A stretch of 25,261 bases of DNA. Source: JAIPJO01 sp035269015. GTDB lineage: Bacteria > Patescibacteriota > Patescibacteriia > Patescibacteriales > UBA12465. The position numbers and the translations under genes are program-made. The stretch spans positions 1 to 25,261 of the forward strand of contig DATFJU010000026.1 of NCBI GenBank assembly GCA_035269015.1. Direction: 5' to 3'. Numbering within the stretch: the stretch's first letter is position 1; each line of letters opens with the position of its first letter. The notes below the pieces were generated by a model. It made no database searches. It was not told the DNA's origin and saw only the letters and a list, made by a program, of their open reading frames with translations. Of the stretch, positions 6,157 through 13,882 are shown in pieces.

Positions 6157-6819
6157 ATGAAAAAACCTCTAGCAGTATATAAACCAAAAGGGCCGAGCTC
6201 TAATCAATATCTAAATAGAATAAGATCACTACTAAACACTAAAAAGATTGGTCATGCTGGAACCTTAGACCCTTTAGCTAGTGGAGTTTTAGTTATTGGC
6301 ATAGGCAGGGAAGCTACTAAACAGTTAAATACATTGATTAAAACAGATAAAGAATATATTGCTGAGATAAAATTTGGACAAATTAGCACTACTATGGATG
6401 AAGAGGGTGATAAAGAAATAAAATGCGAGAACAATCCTGAAAACTTTAATTTAAATACTATTAAAAATGAGTTAAAAAAGTTTATAGGTAAAATTAAACA
6501 AATGCCTCCTAAATATAGTGCTTTAAAAATAAATGGACAGAGCGCTTATAAACTAGCCAGGAAAGGAAAGGACTTTGATTTAAAAGAAAGAACGGTGACT
6601 ATTTATGATATAGATATTTTAGAATATAAATGGCCATATTTAAAACTTAAGGTGCATTGTGGCTCAGGAGTATATATTAGATCCTTAGCCCATGATTTAG
6701 GTGCAAATTTGAGCGTAGGAGCCTATTTAAGCGATTTAGAGAGAACTAGAGTAGGTGACTTCACAATCAATGATACTATTGATTTAGATAAGCTAAAGAT
6801 AAGATATGATGAAAGCTAA
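6157..6819 (+). CDS. truB: tRNA pseudouridine(55) synthase TruB, short form
   Basis: A 220-residue enzyme that converts U55 of tRNA to pseudouridine in the T loop. The catalytic motif is GHAGTLDPLASGVL (32-45) with the nucleophile Asp38. The N-terminal KPLAVYKPKGPSS, the KEYIAEIKFGQ.S.T.D segment and the late GVYIRSLAHDLG motif are all in order. The protein stops shortly after the catalytic core, so the C-terminal PUA domain of the E. coli enzyme (about 314 residues) is missing. The core alone is known to be the catalytic unit in this family, and short forms are seen in reduced genomes. It is followed after 57 nt by the reductase gene, with a small AATGTT/AACATT hairpin in the gap. Confidence 0.95.
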   Translation: MKKPLAVYKPKGPSSNQYLNRIRSLLNTKKIGHAGTLDPLASGVLVIGIGREATKQLNTLIKTDKEYIAEIKFGQISTTMDEEGDKEIKCENNPENFNLNTIKNELKKFIGKIKQMPPKYSALKINGQSAYKLARKGKDFDLKERTVTIYDIDILEYKWPYLKLKVHCGSGVYIRSLAHDLGANLSVGAYLSDLERTRVGDFTINDTIDLDKLKIRYDES

Positions 6820-6876
6820 ATAAATATAAAACTAACTAATAAAATGAATGTTTATCAATAATTAACATTTAAATAT

Positions 6877-7410
6877 ATGAAAAATACAAGAAAAAAAATT
6901 ACAATCATATTGGGAACTGCTAGAGAAGGTAGACAATCAATAAAACCCTTTGAATATTTATACGAACTATTAAGTAAAAAAGATGATATTGAAATAAAAA
7001 AAATTGATGTAAAGGATTTTAATTTAAATAAAACAATAGCACCCTGGACTCAAAGTAAAGAAAATGAAGAATTTAAAGCTATAGTAAAAAACTGTGAAGC
7101 TTTTATATTAGTTGTTCCAGAATATAATCATAGCTTTCCAGGAGAACTTAAATTATTACTAGACCAAGCTTTAAAAGAGTATAAAAATAAACCAGTCATT
7201 GTGACTGGTGTTTCCGCAGGAGGTTTTGGGGGTGTTAGAGCTGTAGAATCCTTAATACCAATGCTTAGTGCTGTAGGACTGAAATACATTCCTCATCCCC
7301 TATACTTCTCTAATGTTGAAGAAACATTTAAACTTAATAAAAAAGAGCTTGATGATAAATATCAGGATAAAATTAATAAAAGTGTAGATGAGTTATTAAA
7401 AGCAATTTAA
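6877..7410 (+). CDS. NAD(P)H-dependent FMN reductase, flavodoxin fold
   Basis: A 177-residue protein of the NADPH-dependent FMN reductase family. It has the phosphate-binding loop LGTAREGRQS (12-21), the PEYNHSFPGELKLLLD signature (81-96) that contacts the flavin, and the glycine-rich loop GVSAGGFGG (111-119). The expected role is reduction of FMN or of quinone-like and azo substrates with NAD(P)H, in the cytoplasm. It may be cotranscribed with truB (57-nt gap, no terminator). Its stop overlaps by 4 nt the stop of the convergent TM2 gene, an unusually tight tail-to-tail arrangement with no terminator between. Confidence 0.88.
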   Translation: MKNTRKKITIILGTAREGRQSIKPFEYLYELLSKKDDIEIKKIDVKDFNLNKTIAPWTQSKENEEFKAIVKNCEAFILVVPEYNHSFPGELKLLLDQALKEYKNKPVIVTGVSAGGFGGVRAVESLIPMLSAVGLKYIPHPLYFSNVEETFKLNKKELDDKYQDKINKSVDELLKAI

Positions 7411-7616
7411 TTATATTTTTTATTAAATTTTTGTTTGCTATAAGTTAATAAAACAATAAAATCAAATAGTGCTAACAAAAGAGGTACAAAAGTCCAAGAA
7501 AATAATAGATAAAGAACCCCGGCTCTTATTCTTCCTAGATAGAACTTATGTATTCCAAAAGCACCAAAGACTAAAGTTAAAATAATAGCAATAAGTTTGT
7601 TTTTTTTATAATGCAT
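7407..7616 (-). CDS. TM2 domain protein
   Basis: A 69-residue membrane protein made of one TM2 domain: basic N-terminus, first helix about 8-22, then GIHKFYLGRIRAGVLYLLFSW (21-41), second helix with VPLLLALFDFIVLLT (44-58). The G..G.H.FYLG..  ..G..  pattern and the conserved Asp in the second helix identify the family. Two closely spaced membrane helices are expected. The function is unknown. The gene converges on the reductase gene, with the last 4 nt shared. Confidence 0.85.
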   Translation of the reverse strand: MHYKKNKLIAIILTLVFGAFGIHKFYLGRIRAGVLYLLFSWTFVPLLLALFDFIVLLTYSKQKFNKKYN

Positions 7617-7676
7617 ATTTTTAAGTTAATATTCTATAGTCTTATTTTACTATATTTTTATAATAATAACAATTTG

Positions 7677-7704
7677 TTGACAAAAATAAATTTAGTGATA
7701 TAAT
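7677..7704 (+). promoter_or_regulatory. Promoter of the rplJ-rplL operon
   Basis: TTGACA (7677-7682), 16 nt, TATAAT (7699-7704): both boxes are perfect consensus. Transcription would start near 7711. Confidence 0.85.
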
Positions 7705-7710
7705 AATTAT

Positions 7711-7825
7711 ACAAATTAATTTATAAGTTTTGCCGCAGACAGCAAGCAATATGTAAGACTTGCCAAGGTAAAAAGAGTTAAGATAATTCTTTTTAGTGAC
7801 TGTGGTAAAACACAGTTTTTTGTTT
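7711..7825 (+). ncRNA. Ribosomal protein L10 leader RNA
   Basis: The leader holds the conserved L10-leader elements TGCCGCAGACAGCAAG (7731-7746) and CTTGCCAAGGT (7759-7769), with GCAAG pairing to CTTGC. An 11-bp hairpin follows (7770-7780 with 7784-7794, one wobble), and then a terminator-like hairpin (7799-7816). In known members, the L10(L12)4 complex binds this RNA and represses its own operon. In Bacillus subtilis this works through transcription attenuation. Confidence 0.8.
7799..7821 (+). terminator. Attenuator hairpin just before rplJ
   Basis: ACTGTG (7799-7804), loop GTAAAA, CACAGT (7811-7816), then T through 7821. The T-run ends only 4 nt before the rplJ ATG. This looks like an intrinsic terminator and would also block the ribosome-binding region when folded. 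Confidence 0.65.
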
Positions 7826-8353
7826 ATGGCTAAATCAAAAGAGCAAAAACAGGAAATCTTAAAAACATTAGAGGAAAAGATTAGTCGTAGTAAATCTATT
7901 GTCTTTGCTAGCTTTAATGCTCTAGGTGTACAAGATAATCAAGAACTAAGAGCAAAACTAAGAGAAGAAGGCGGAGAATACTATGTAGCTAAAAAAACTT
8001 TAATAGATTTAGCATTAAAAGATCAAAAAATTAAAGATCTTGATGTTAAAACATTTGAAGGTAAATTAGCCACTATTTTTTCTTATGATGATGAGGTTGG
8101 CGCTGTTAAGGCCTTAGATACCTTTCGTAAAGATAACGATGAAAAGTTAAACTTTATGGGTGGTATTTTAGAAAATAAGTTTCTAAGTGCCGAAGAAGTA
8201 AGCAACCTTGCTAAGATTCCTAGCAGAGAAGAACTTTACGCTAAAATGGTTGGTTCTTTGAATGCTCCTGTATCAGGATTTGCTAATGTCCTTGCAGGTA
8301 ATTTACGTAAATTAGTATATGCCTTAAATGCAGTAAAAGAGGCAAAAAATTAA
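7826..8353 (+). CDS. rplJ: Large ribosomal subunit protein uL10
   Basis: A 175-residue uL10 that anchors L7/L12 dimers at the stalk base and contacts 23S rRNA. The start MAKSKEQKQEILKTLEEKI, the segment VFASFNALGVQDNQELRAKLR and YVAKKTLIDLAL, and the C-terminal helix (NVLAGNLRKLVYALNAVKEAK) that binds L12 dimers are all typical. I chose the ATG at 7826. A GTG 30 nt upstream would extend the frame through the terminator-like hairpin and gives residues foreign to the family. It is followed after a 63-nt gap by rplL. Confidence 0.97.
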   Translation: MAKSKEQKQEILKTLEEKISRSKSIVFASFNALGVQDNQELRAKLREEGGEYYVAKKTLIDLALKDQKIKDLDVKTFEGKLATIFSYDDEVGAVKALDTFRKDNDEKLNFMGGILENKFLSAEEVSNLAKIPSREELYAKMVGSLNAPVSGFANVLAGNLRKLVYALNAVKEAKN

Positions 8354-8370
8354 TTATTAATCTAATTTAT

Positions 8371-8401
8371 TGTTTTTAATTATTATAAAATATTAAAAAC
8401 A
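8371..8401 (+). other. Hairpin between rplJ and rplL
   Basis: TGTTTTTAAT (8371-8380) pairs with ATTAAAAACA (8392-8401) around an 11-nt loop, ending 15 nt before the rplL start. No T-run follows, so it is not an obvious terminator. It could influence mRNA processing or the excess of L12 over L10. Confidence 0.5.
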
Positions 8402-8416
8402 TAATTATTTAAAATT

Positions 8417-8884
8417 ATGGCTGAAGAAAAAAAAGAAGAGCAAACACAAGCTGATGCTCCTGAAACTACAGAAGAAAAAAAAGAGGAAACTAAAGAAGTT
8501 GAAGTTCCTGAAAAATTTCAAAAATTAGTTTCAGAAATCGAGCAAATGACTGTGCTTGATTTAGCTGAGTTTGTTAAAATTCTTGAAGAAAAATTTGGTG
8601 TTTCTGCTGCTGCTCCTCAAATGATGATGCAAGGTGGAGCTGCTGGAGGTGCTGAAGAAGAAAAAGAAGAGAAAACTGAATTTGATGTAGAATTAACTGA
8701 TGCTGGTTCTACTAAAATTGCAGTTATTAAAGCAGTTAGAGCAATCACTGAAATGGGACTTAAAGATGCTAAAGATTTAGTTGACGGAGCTCCTAAGGTG
8801 ATTAAAGAAGCTGTTAAAAAAGAAGAAGCTGATGATATGAAAGCTCAAATTGAAGAAGCTGGTGGAAAAGTAACTCTAAAATAA
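8417..8884 (+). CDS. rplL: Large ribosomal subunit protein bL12 with acidic N-terminal extension
   Basis: A 155-residue bL12 (usual length about 120-130). The dimerisation domain begins near residue 32 (KFQKLVSEIEQMTVLDLAEFVKILEEKFGV). A flexible hinge rich in Ala/Gly/Met follows, and the C-terminal domain starts near residue 87 (FDVELTDAGSTKIAVIKAVRAIT) with the elongation-factor-binding GLKDAKDLVDGAPK segment. The excess comes from about 31 extra N-terminal residues rich in Glu and Lys. Because the frame is continuous and the ATG has the same AT-rich leader as its neighbours, the extension is probably translated, but an internal start cannot be wholly excluded as no internal Met is close to residue 32. 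Strong terminator after the gene. Confidence 0.95.
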   Translation: MAEEKKEEQTQADAPETTEEKKEETKEVEVPEKFQKLVSEIEQMTVLDLAEFVKILEEKFGVSAAAPQMMMQGGAAGGAEEEKEEKTEFDVELTDAGSTKIAVIKAVRAITEMGLKDAKDLVDGAPKVIKEAVKKEEADDMKAQIEEAGGKVTLK

Positions 8885-8910
8885 GAACAGATAAAAGAAG
8901 TAATAAAAAG

Positions 8911-8937
8911 AGAAGGGGATATACCCCTTCTTTTTTT
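8911..8937 (+). terminator. Terminator of the rplJ-rplL operon
   Basis: AGAAGGGG (8911-8918), loop ATATA, CCCCTTCT (8924-8931), then a T-run. Confidence 0.93.
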
Positions 8938-8970
8938 ATATTTTCTATGTTATTTATTTGTTTATCTAAG

Positions 8971-11226
8971 TTACTCTAAACTATTAAGATCAACTGAATA
9001 GATTTTGCTTCCTTGTAATATATAAGCAAGGTCATTATTATTAACCACAATGTCAGTAATATTATCGATATTGTTAAAATAATATTGATTTTTAAACTTT
9101 AAACTTTCATTACTGGTGTCAGCAAATTGAAATTGCAACAACCTATTCATATCCTCTTCAATAATATAAACAAACTCGTCAGTAAATATAAGTTTTTTTG
9201 CATTATTTATTTGTGGATTAACTGTATCCATTGAAAAATCTTCTTTTTCACCGGAGCTAAGTTTTGTTATATTACCACTTTTTTCTAAGAAATAAATAGA
9301 AACATCAATTTCTAAATCAACTGGTTCTATTAATTGATCTGAATCATTAACCCAATTAGTGTTAAAACTCAAACTTGAAGTGTTATTACTATATCTATAT
9401 ACCTGAGAATTATTAGAATCTAAAACATAAAATCTGGCACCATATCCTTCGAGAGCTGTAATTTGAGCATCATCTACAGGTAAGTCTAATTCTAATAGAT
9501 TTGTTTCTTGTTCTGGTAGTAGAACTTGTAAAACCTTATCATTAAATAAATAATATAAATTATTAAAATTATCAAAGGCAGGATATTTTAAATTTTCACT
9601 ATCATATCCAAGCTCAATAGTATTTACATCATTAGAATCAGTATTAATTTGATATAAATTATCAACTTCTTTAGCTGGTAAATACAAATTATTATCTACT
9701 AAAACTATAGTTTCTGATTTTTCATTATTAGGTAAATTTAATAATTTATCTGCGTCAATTTTAACAACATGTCTAACTTCTTGATACTGTTTTTCTAAAA
9801 CATCCTTAAAATCTTGATACTTTGCTTGTCTTGCTTCACTTTCTTTAGGTATATTTTCTATTAATTCATCTGTTTCTGATAAAAGCTCTCGAGCAGAATT
9901 TTCATTATCATACAAAAGATAAGATTCAATTTGGTTCTGATTTTTTTCAATAGTACTTACTTTATCTTGATAAGCTAGACGTTCTTCTTTTAATTTATTT
10001 TGATAATTACTTACTAATATACTTGTCACTAAGATAAGCACTAAAACTAGAATTCCACTAATTATTAACTTTTCTCGCTTTTTAAAGTTAAGTATTTTAG
10101 ATGATTTATTAATTTTTTTTGCTGAAGGCCAGGAATTCTTGTTTAATGATGGAAGTAAGGTACTTATTTTTTTAAAGAAAGCTAATATACCTGGTTTTTT
10201 CTTCATAAAAATCTTATCTTTCAGTAATATCTTTTGATTCTTTGTTTTAAAATCTTCTTTAATATTTTCTATTTGTTCACTTTCTATGTTTTCTACTTTA
10301 GGTTTTTCTTCATTTTTTGCTATATGTACATTTTTTGGTTTAAATTTCGGTTTTAAAAATGATTTTATTTTTTTAAAACGTTGCTGTAATTTATCTTTAT
10401 TAATTAATCCAGCAGTTGAGAGTATTTTAGCAGTTTTTTCTTCTGTGTGTTTCAAATTATTTGAAGCTTCTATTTCTTCTTTAGTATAAGTTTCATTCTC
10501 TATTAAACCATAAGTATTTTTCATAATAATACCTGAGAAGGGAACTCTGGCATTAATTTCTTTTAACTTATTTTTAATTTGTTCAGCTGCGCCCAAAGGA
10601 GGAAGGTTGGTGATAATGTCTTTAAAAGTTTCACTAGATATATATTCTGATAAAGTTTCATTACTTAAAACAAAAAATGATCCAGAAGGAATTTCACCAC
10701 TAATTACATTATTAAAAAGCTTATCTAATTGTGGTTTATTAATAACATCTTCATCATCACTATCATTATCTTGGCTTAATTTAAGAGTTTCATAATTTTC
10801 TTCTTTTTTATAAATGACAAAAGCTTTATTATTTCCTAATTGAGAAAAATATATTTCGTTGTTATAAGTAACACCGATGCTTAGACTTAAGGTTTTTAAA
10901 TCAACCTTATTTTTACCATCTTTTAAGAAATTACTAAGCTCTATGTTTAACTTAGCCAACATGGCCTCAAATATATTCTCTACCTTTAAATTATCAAGTT
11001 TTTCTCTAAGTAAAATCTTTTCATCGTCATAATAATATTTATCAAGCGCTGATACTAAAAAATCTGCTAACTCAATCAACTCACTCCTTTTAGCGTCAGA
11101 TTGAAGTAACATAAACAATTTACCTCCTAAATTCTCCTTAACCCCATCAGGTTGAGCAATATAAAACTCACTATTTAAGGTTTTTGGTGAATTATTTAAT
11201 GTAAAACCGGCGATTTTGTTAGACAT
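8971..11226 (-). CDS. PP2C-like domain, transmembrane helix and extracellular propeller protein
   Basis: A 751-residue multidomain protein. Residues 1-240 resemble a PPM/PP2C phosphatase fold, with the core strands around LSLSIGVTYNNEIYFSQLGN (113-131) and the later SGSFFVLSNETL (181-192). The metal-binding Asp residues of active enzymes are not evident (no DG near the first strands, GNN where GN-S/R is usual), so catalysis is doubtful. A Lys-rich cytoplasmic linker (260-385) precedes one membrane helix (about 387-407). A coiled-coil stretch (410-485) follows. The C-terminal 265 residues are strand-rich repeated units (for example NNLYLPAKEVDNLYQI, GARFYVLDSNNSQVYRY, IFTDEFVYIIEEDMNRLLQF) fitting a beta-propeller outside the membrane. 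The layout suggests signalling or sensing across the envelope. It lies divergent to the DUF4012 operon. Confidence 0.75.
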   Translation of the reverse strand: MSNKIAGFTLNNSPKTLNSEFYIAQPDGVKENLGGKLFMLLQSDAKRSELIELADFLVSALDKYYYDDEKILLREKLDNLKVENIFEAMLAKLNIELSNFLKDGKNKVDLKTLSLSIGVTYNNEIYFSQLGNNKAFVIYKKEENYETLKLSQDNDSDDEDVINKPQLDKLFNNVISGEIPSGSFFVLSNETLSEYISSETFKDIITNLPPLGAAEQIKNKLKEINARVPFSGIIMKNTYGLIENETYTKEEIEASNNLKHTEEKTAKILSTAGLINKDKLQQRFKKIKSFLKPKFKPKNVHIAKNEEKPKVENIESEQIENIKEDFKTKNQKILLKDKIFMKKKPGILAFFKKISTLLPSLNKNSWPSAKKINKSSKILNFKKREKLIISGILVLVLILVTSILVSNYQNKLKEERLAYQDKVSTIEKNQNQIESYLLYDNENSARELLSETDELIENIPKESEARQAKYQDFKDVLEKQYQEVRHVVKIDADKLLNLPNNEKSETIVLVDNNLYLPAKEVDNLYQINTDSNDVNTIELGYDSENLKYPAFDNFNNLYYLFNDKVLQVLLPEQETNLLELDLPVDDAQITALEGYGARFYVLDSNNSQVYRYSNNTSSLSFNTNWVNDSDQLIEPVDLEIDVSIYFLEKSGNITKLSSGEKEDFSMDTVNPQINNAKKLIFTDEFVYIIEEDMNRLLQFQFADTSNESLKFKNQYYFNNIDNITDIVVNNNDLAYILQGSKIYSVDLNSLE

Positions 11227-11255
11227 AAATTAGTACTTAGTGCGTATAAAATTCT

Positions 11256-11285
11256 TTGACTTTTACTATAGTATATTATACTATA
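11256..11285 (+). promoter_or_regulatory. Promoter and 19-bp palindromic operator of the DUF4012 operon
   Basis: The -35 TTGACT (11256-11261) is followed 15-17 nt later by a -10 box (TATACT 11277-11282, or TACTAT 11279-11284). A perfect palindrome TATAGTATA-T-TATACTATA covers 11267-11285, so it overlaps the spacer and the -10 box. The first gene of the operon encodes a winged-helix protein, which makes autoregulation the simplest reading. Confidence 0.6.
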
Positions 11286-11312
11286 AAAAGGTAAATAAAT
11301 AAACAATTTATT

Positions 11313-12005
11313 ATGTTAAGCTATTTACTAGGTTCTAAAGCGAGAGTAAAAATATTAAAACTTTTCTTACTTAATACTGAAGAAAAATACTATATCAGAC
11401 AAATTGCTAGAGATTTAGAATTACAAGTTAATTCAGTTAGAAGAGAGTTAGAAAATTTAGAAAAATTTGGCTTGCTTTTAGCTGAACCATCAACTTATAC
11501 AGTTAATGATTTCTTATTAAATAATAACATAAATTCAGAGTCAGGTGAAGAAAATAGAATGGCAAAAAGTAAGTTAATAGAAAAAAAGAAAGACAAAAAA
11601 GAGAATTCAAAACAAGATAAAAAATATTATCATTTGAACAAAAATTTTATACTCTACAATGAAATTAAAGCTTTAATCACTAAGTCACAAATTTTAGCTG
11701 GTAAAAATTTTCTCAAATCATTACAAAAAATATCCCAACCTAGATATTTAGCCTTAACTGGTATTTTTGTTAATCGTTCTTTTCCTATTGATATCTTTGT
11801 TGTAGGTAGAGTTAACAAAAAAAAGTTTGAAAAAACAATTTCCGATCTTGAAAAAGAAATAGGAAAAGAAATTAATTACTCTATTATGGATCAGAAAGAA
11901 TTTCAATATAGACAAGAAATCACTGATATTTTTGTATACGATATTATGCAAACCAAAAAAATTACTCTAATCAATAACATCAGCTCAAATAAAAAATATG
12001 AATAA
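11313..12005 (+). CDS. Winged-helix protein with degenerate nucleotidyltransferase-like domain
   Basis: A 230-residue protein. Residues 1-60 form a winged helix-turn-helix (LLGSKARVKILKLFL, then YYIRQIARDLELQVNSVRRELENLEKFGLLL). A Lys-rich, low-complexity insert (about 62-105) interrupts the wing region. The C-terminal part contains a nucleotidyltransferase-like segment, with ALTGIFVNRSFPIDIFVVG (147-165) and KEIGKEINYSIMDQKEFQYR (181-200), as in archaeal and CPR regulators that couple ArsR-like helices to a minimal nucleotidyltransferase fold. The usual GS loop is not intact and only one Asp (D160) of the expected pair is seen, so it is likely a non-catalytic sensor or scaffold. It overlaps the DUF4012 gene by 8 nt, indicating translational coupling. 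Confidence 0.78.
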   Translation: MLSYLLGSKARVKILKLFLLNTEEKYYIRQIARDLELQVNSVRRELENLEKFGLLLAEPSTYTVNDFLLNNNINSESGEENRMAKSKLIEKKKDKKENSKQDKKYYHLNKNFILYNEIKALITKSQILAGKNFLKSLQKISQPRYLALTGIFVNRSFPIDIFVVGRVNKKKFEKTISDLEKEIGKEINYSIMDQKEFQYRQEITDIFVYDIMQTKKITLINNISSNKKYE

Positions 12006-13881
12006 TTTAAATAAGCCTAAATCAACTTGGCAATATTTTTTTTATATTTTAGTTTTTCTTTTTATTGCTGTTGTTATTTTCTTTTTAAGTCTAGCAGTAC
12101 AAGCCAAAACAATAATTCAAGATTCTTGGGAAGCTAAAGAAAATTTAGAATTAGCTGTTAATGATTTCAAAATAAAAAACTTTAATGATGCTAAAGACAA
12201 AGCAATAATAGCTGAACTACGTAGTCAAAAAGCATTAAAAGAATTTAAGAACTTAAAAGATAGAAAGATAAATTTCTTATACAATCAATATCAAGAGCTT
12301 GAGCAACTAGAAGAAATGTTAGAAGTAACTGTGATTGTTTCACAAAGTATTAAAAAAAGCTCTGATATTTTTAAAGATGTTTACGTAAATCAGTCTGGAG
12401 CAAACTATCTAGACAAGCAGGAAAAATTCTTTAAACTTCAACAAGCAATTCCTGAAATTAACGGTCTACAGGCTAATTTAAGCTTAGCTATACATAAAAT
12501 AAAGAGTTTAGAGTTTAATGGCTGGCTTAGTCCCTTCAGGTCTAAATTTAATACTATTAGAGAGGATCTTTTAGTTTCATGGACTTATATTGATAAAGCT
12601 ATGCCCCTTATTACTAGCATGCCAGATATATTAGGCTTTCCTGAAAAAACTAATTATCTTTTTATATTCCAAAATAATGATGAGTTAAGACCTAGCGGAG
12701 GTTTTGTGGGTTCATATGCCGTTATGCAAGCTGATAACGCTAAATTTAAAACTATCCTCACAGCTGACAGTTATCATTTAGACATGCCAGTTAAAAATAC
12801 CTTAGATACAGAGGCTAATTCAATTTTAAAAAAATATTTAAAAACTGAAAAGATGTTTTTTAGAGATGCTAACTGGTCTCCTGATTGGCAAGTATCCGCC
12901 CAAAACCTTGATTATGTATACAAAAAAATACTAGAAGCTTGGCCTGAAGATAAAGAAATGCCATTTAATGAAAACTTTGATTATATTATTGGTATCACTC
13001 CAGATTTAGTTGAGGCACTTTTAGAAATAACTGGGGCAATAGAAGTTGAGGGTAAAATATATAATTCACAAAACTTTCAAGCACAATTACAAAAACAAGT
13101 AGAAATTGACTATATTGATCAAGGCATTTCTTCATGGGAAAGAAAGAGTACTATATCTTATATTTTAAAAGAAATAGAAACTAGACTTTTAAATTTAAAG
13201 ATGACAGATTGGCCAGAAGTTTTTTATACGCTCGTCGAAGAAGCTGAGAAAAAAAATGTCTTAATATATGCACAAGATCAGTATAGTCAAGAAATAATAG
13301 AAAACATGGGGTGGTCCGGAAAGGTACAAACAAATGTTGATGATTATATTATGGTAGTAGATGCTAATATGGCGGCTTTAAAAACTGATGCTTTAATATC
13401 AAGAGATTTAAACTATAATTTAAATATAGATGAAGACTACAGATCTCATTTAAATTTAAACTATAGACACCAAGGAAAAGAGATTAATTGGCGAACCAGT
13501 AAATATCATAGTTATAGTAGAATTTATTTACCAATTAATTCTACAGATATTAGAGCTGAAGGTTTTGCTGATGGTAGTTTAAATATATATAAAGATAAAG
13601 ATTTAAATAAAATGGTAGTAGCTGGTTATTTTACTATCAATTTAGATTCTCAAAAAGAAATAGATATTTATTACAATAATGAGATAAGTGATGCAAATGA
13701 CTACAAATTATATCTACAAAAACAACCTGGGACTGAATGGAGAACTAATATTAAAATTGAAACTAATCAAGACATTAAATCCTTTTTTCCTAGTTTTAAC
13801 TCTAGCTATGATCAAGAAAATAATATAATTAAATGGTCAGACACTCTAAATAAAGATCAAAAATATAATGTAAATTTTTAA
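11998..13881 (+). CDS. DUF4012 domain membrane-anchored protein
   Basis: A 627-residue protein with one N-terminal membrane helix (about 13-34), a helical, coiled-coil-prone region (40-200), and the DUF4012 signature NYLFIFQNNDELRPSGGFVGSY (219-240). The remainder is a large domain predicted to face outside. The family is common in CPR bacteria, Chloroflexota and Actinobacteria, usually beside polysaccharide genes, and has no proven biochemical role. Here it overlaps the upstream winged-helix gene and ends 1 nt before the GT4 gene, so the three form one operon. The strict coupling suggests a role in assembling, exporting or anchoring a surface glycan. Confidence 0.9.
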   Translation: MNNLNKPKSTWQYFFYILVFLFIAVVIFFLSLAVQAKTIIQDSWEAKENLELAVNDFKIKNFNDAKDKAIIAELRSQKALKEFKNLKDRKINFLYNQYQELEQLEEMLEVTVIVSQSIKKSSDIFKDVYVNQSGANYLDKQEKFFKLQQAIPEINGLQANLSLAIHKIKSLEFNGWLSPFRSKFNTIREDLLVSWTYIDKAMPLITSMPDILGFPEKTNYLFIFQNNDELRPSGGFVGSYAVMQADNAKFKTILTADSYHLDMPVKNTLDTEANSILKKYLKTEKMFFRDANWSPDWQVSAQNLDYVYKKILEAWPEDKEMPFNENFDYIIGITPDLVEALLEITGAIEVEGKIYNSQNFQAQLQKQVEIDYIDQGISSWERKSTISYILKEIETRLLNLKMTDWPEVFYTLVEEAEKKNVLIYAQDQYSQEIIENMGWSGKVQTNVDDYIMVVDANMAALKTDALISRDLNYNLNIDEDYRSHLNLNYRHQGKEINWRTSKYHSYSRIYLPINSTDIRAEGFADGSLNIYKDKDLNKMVVAGYFTINLDSQKEIDIYYNNEISDANDYKLYLQKQPGTEWRTNIKIETNQDIKSFFPSFNSSYDQENNIIKWSDTLNKDQKYNVNF

Positions 13882-13882
13882 T

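Noticed and set aside
7796..7825. GTG start 30 nt upstream of the rplJ ATG
   Set aside because: It would translate through the terminator-like hairpin and give residues not found in uL10. The ATG at 7826 gives the canonical N-terminus.
10286..10795. Open frames on the plus strand inside the PP2C-like gene
   Set aside because: They are antisense shadows with low-complexity products and no support from leader, family or terminator.
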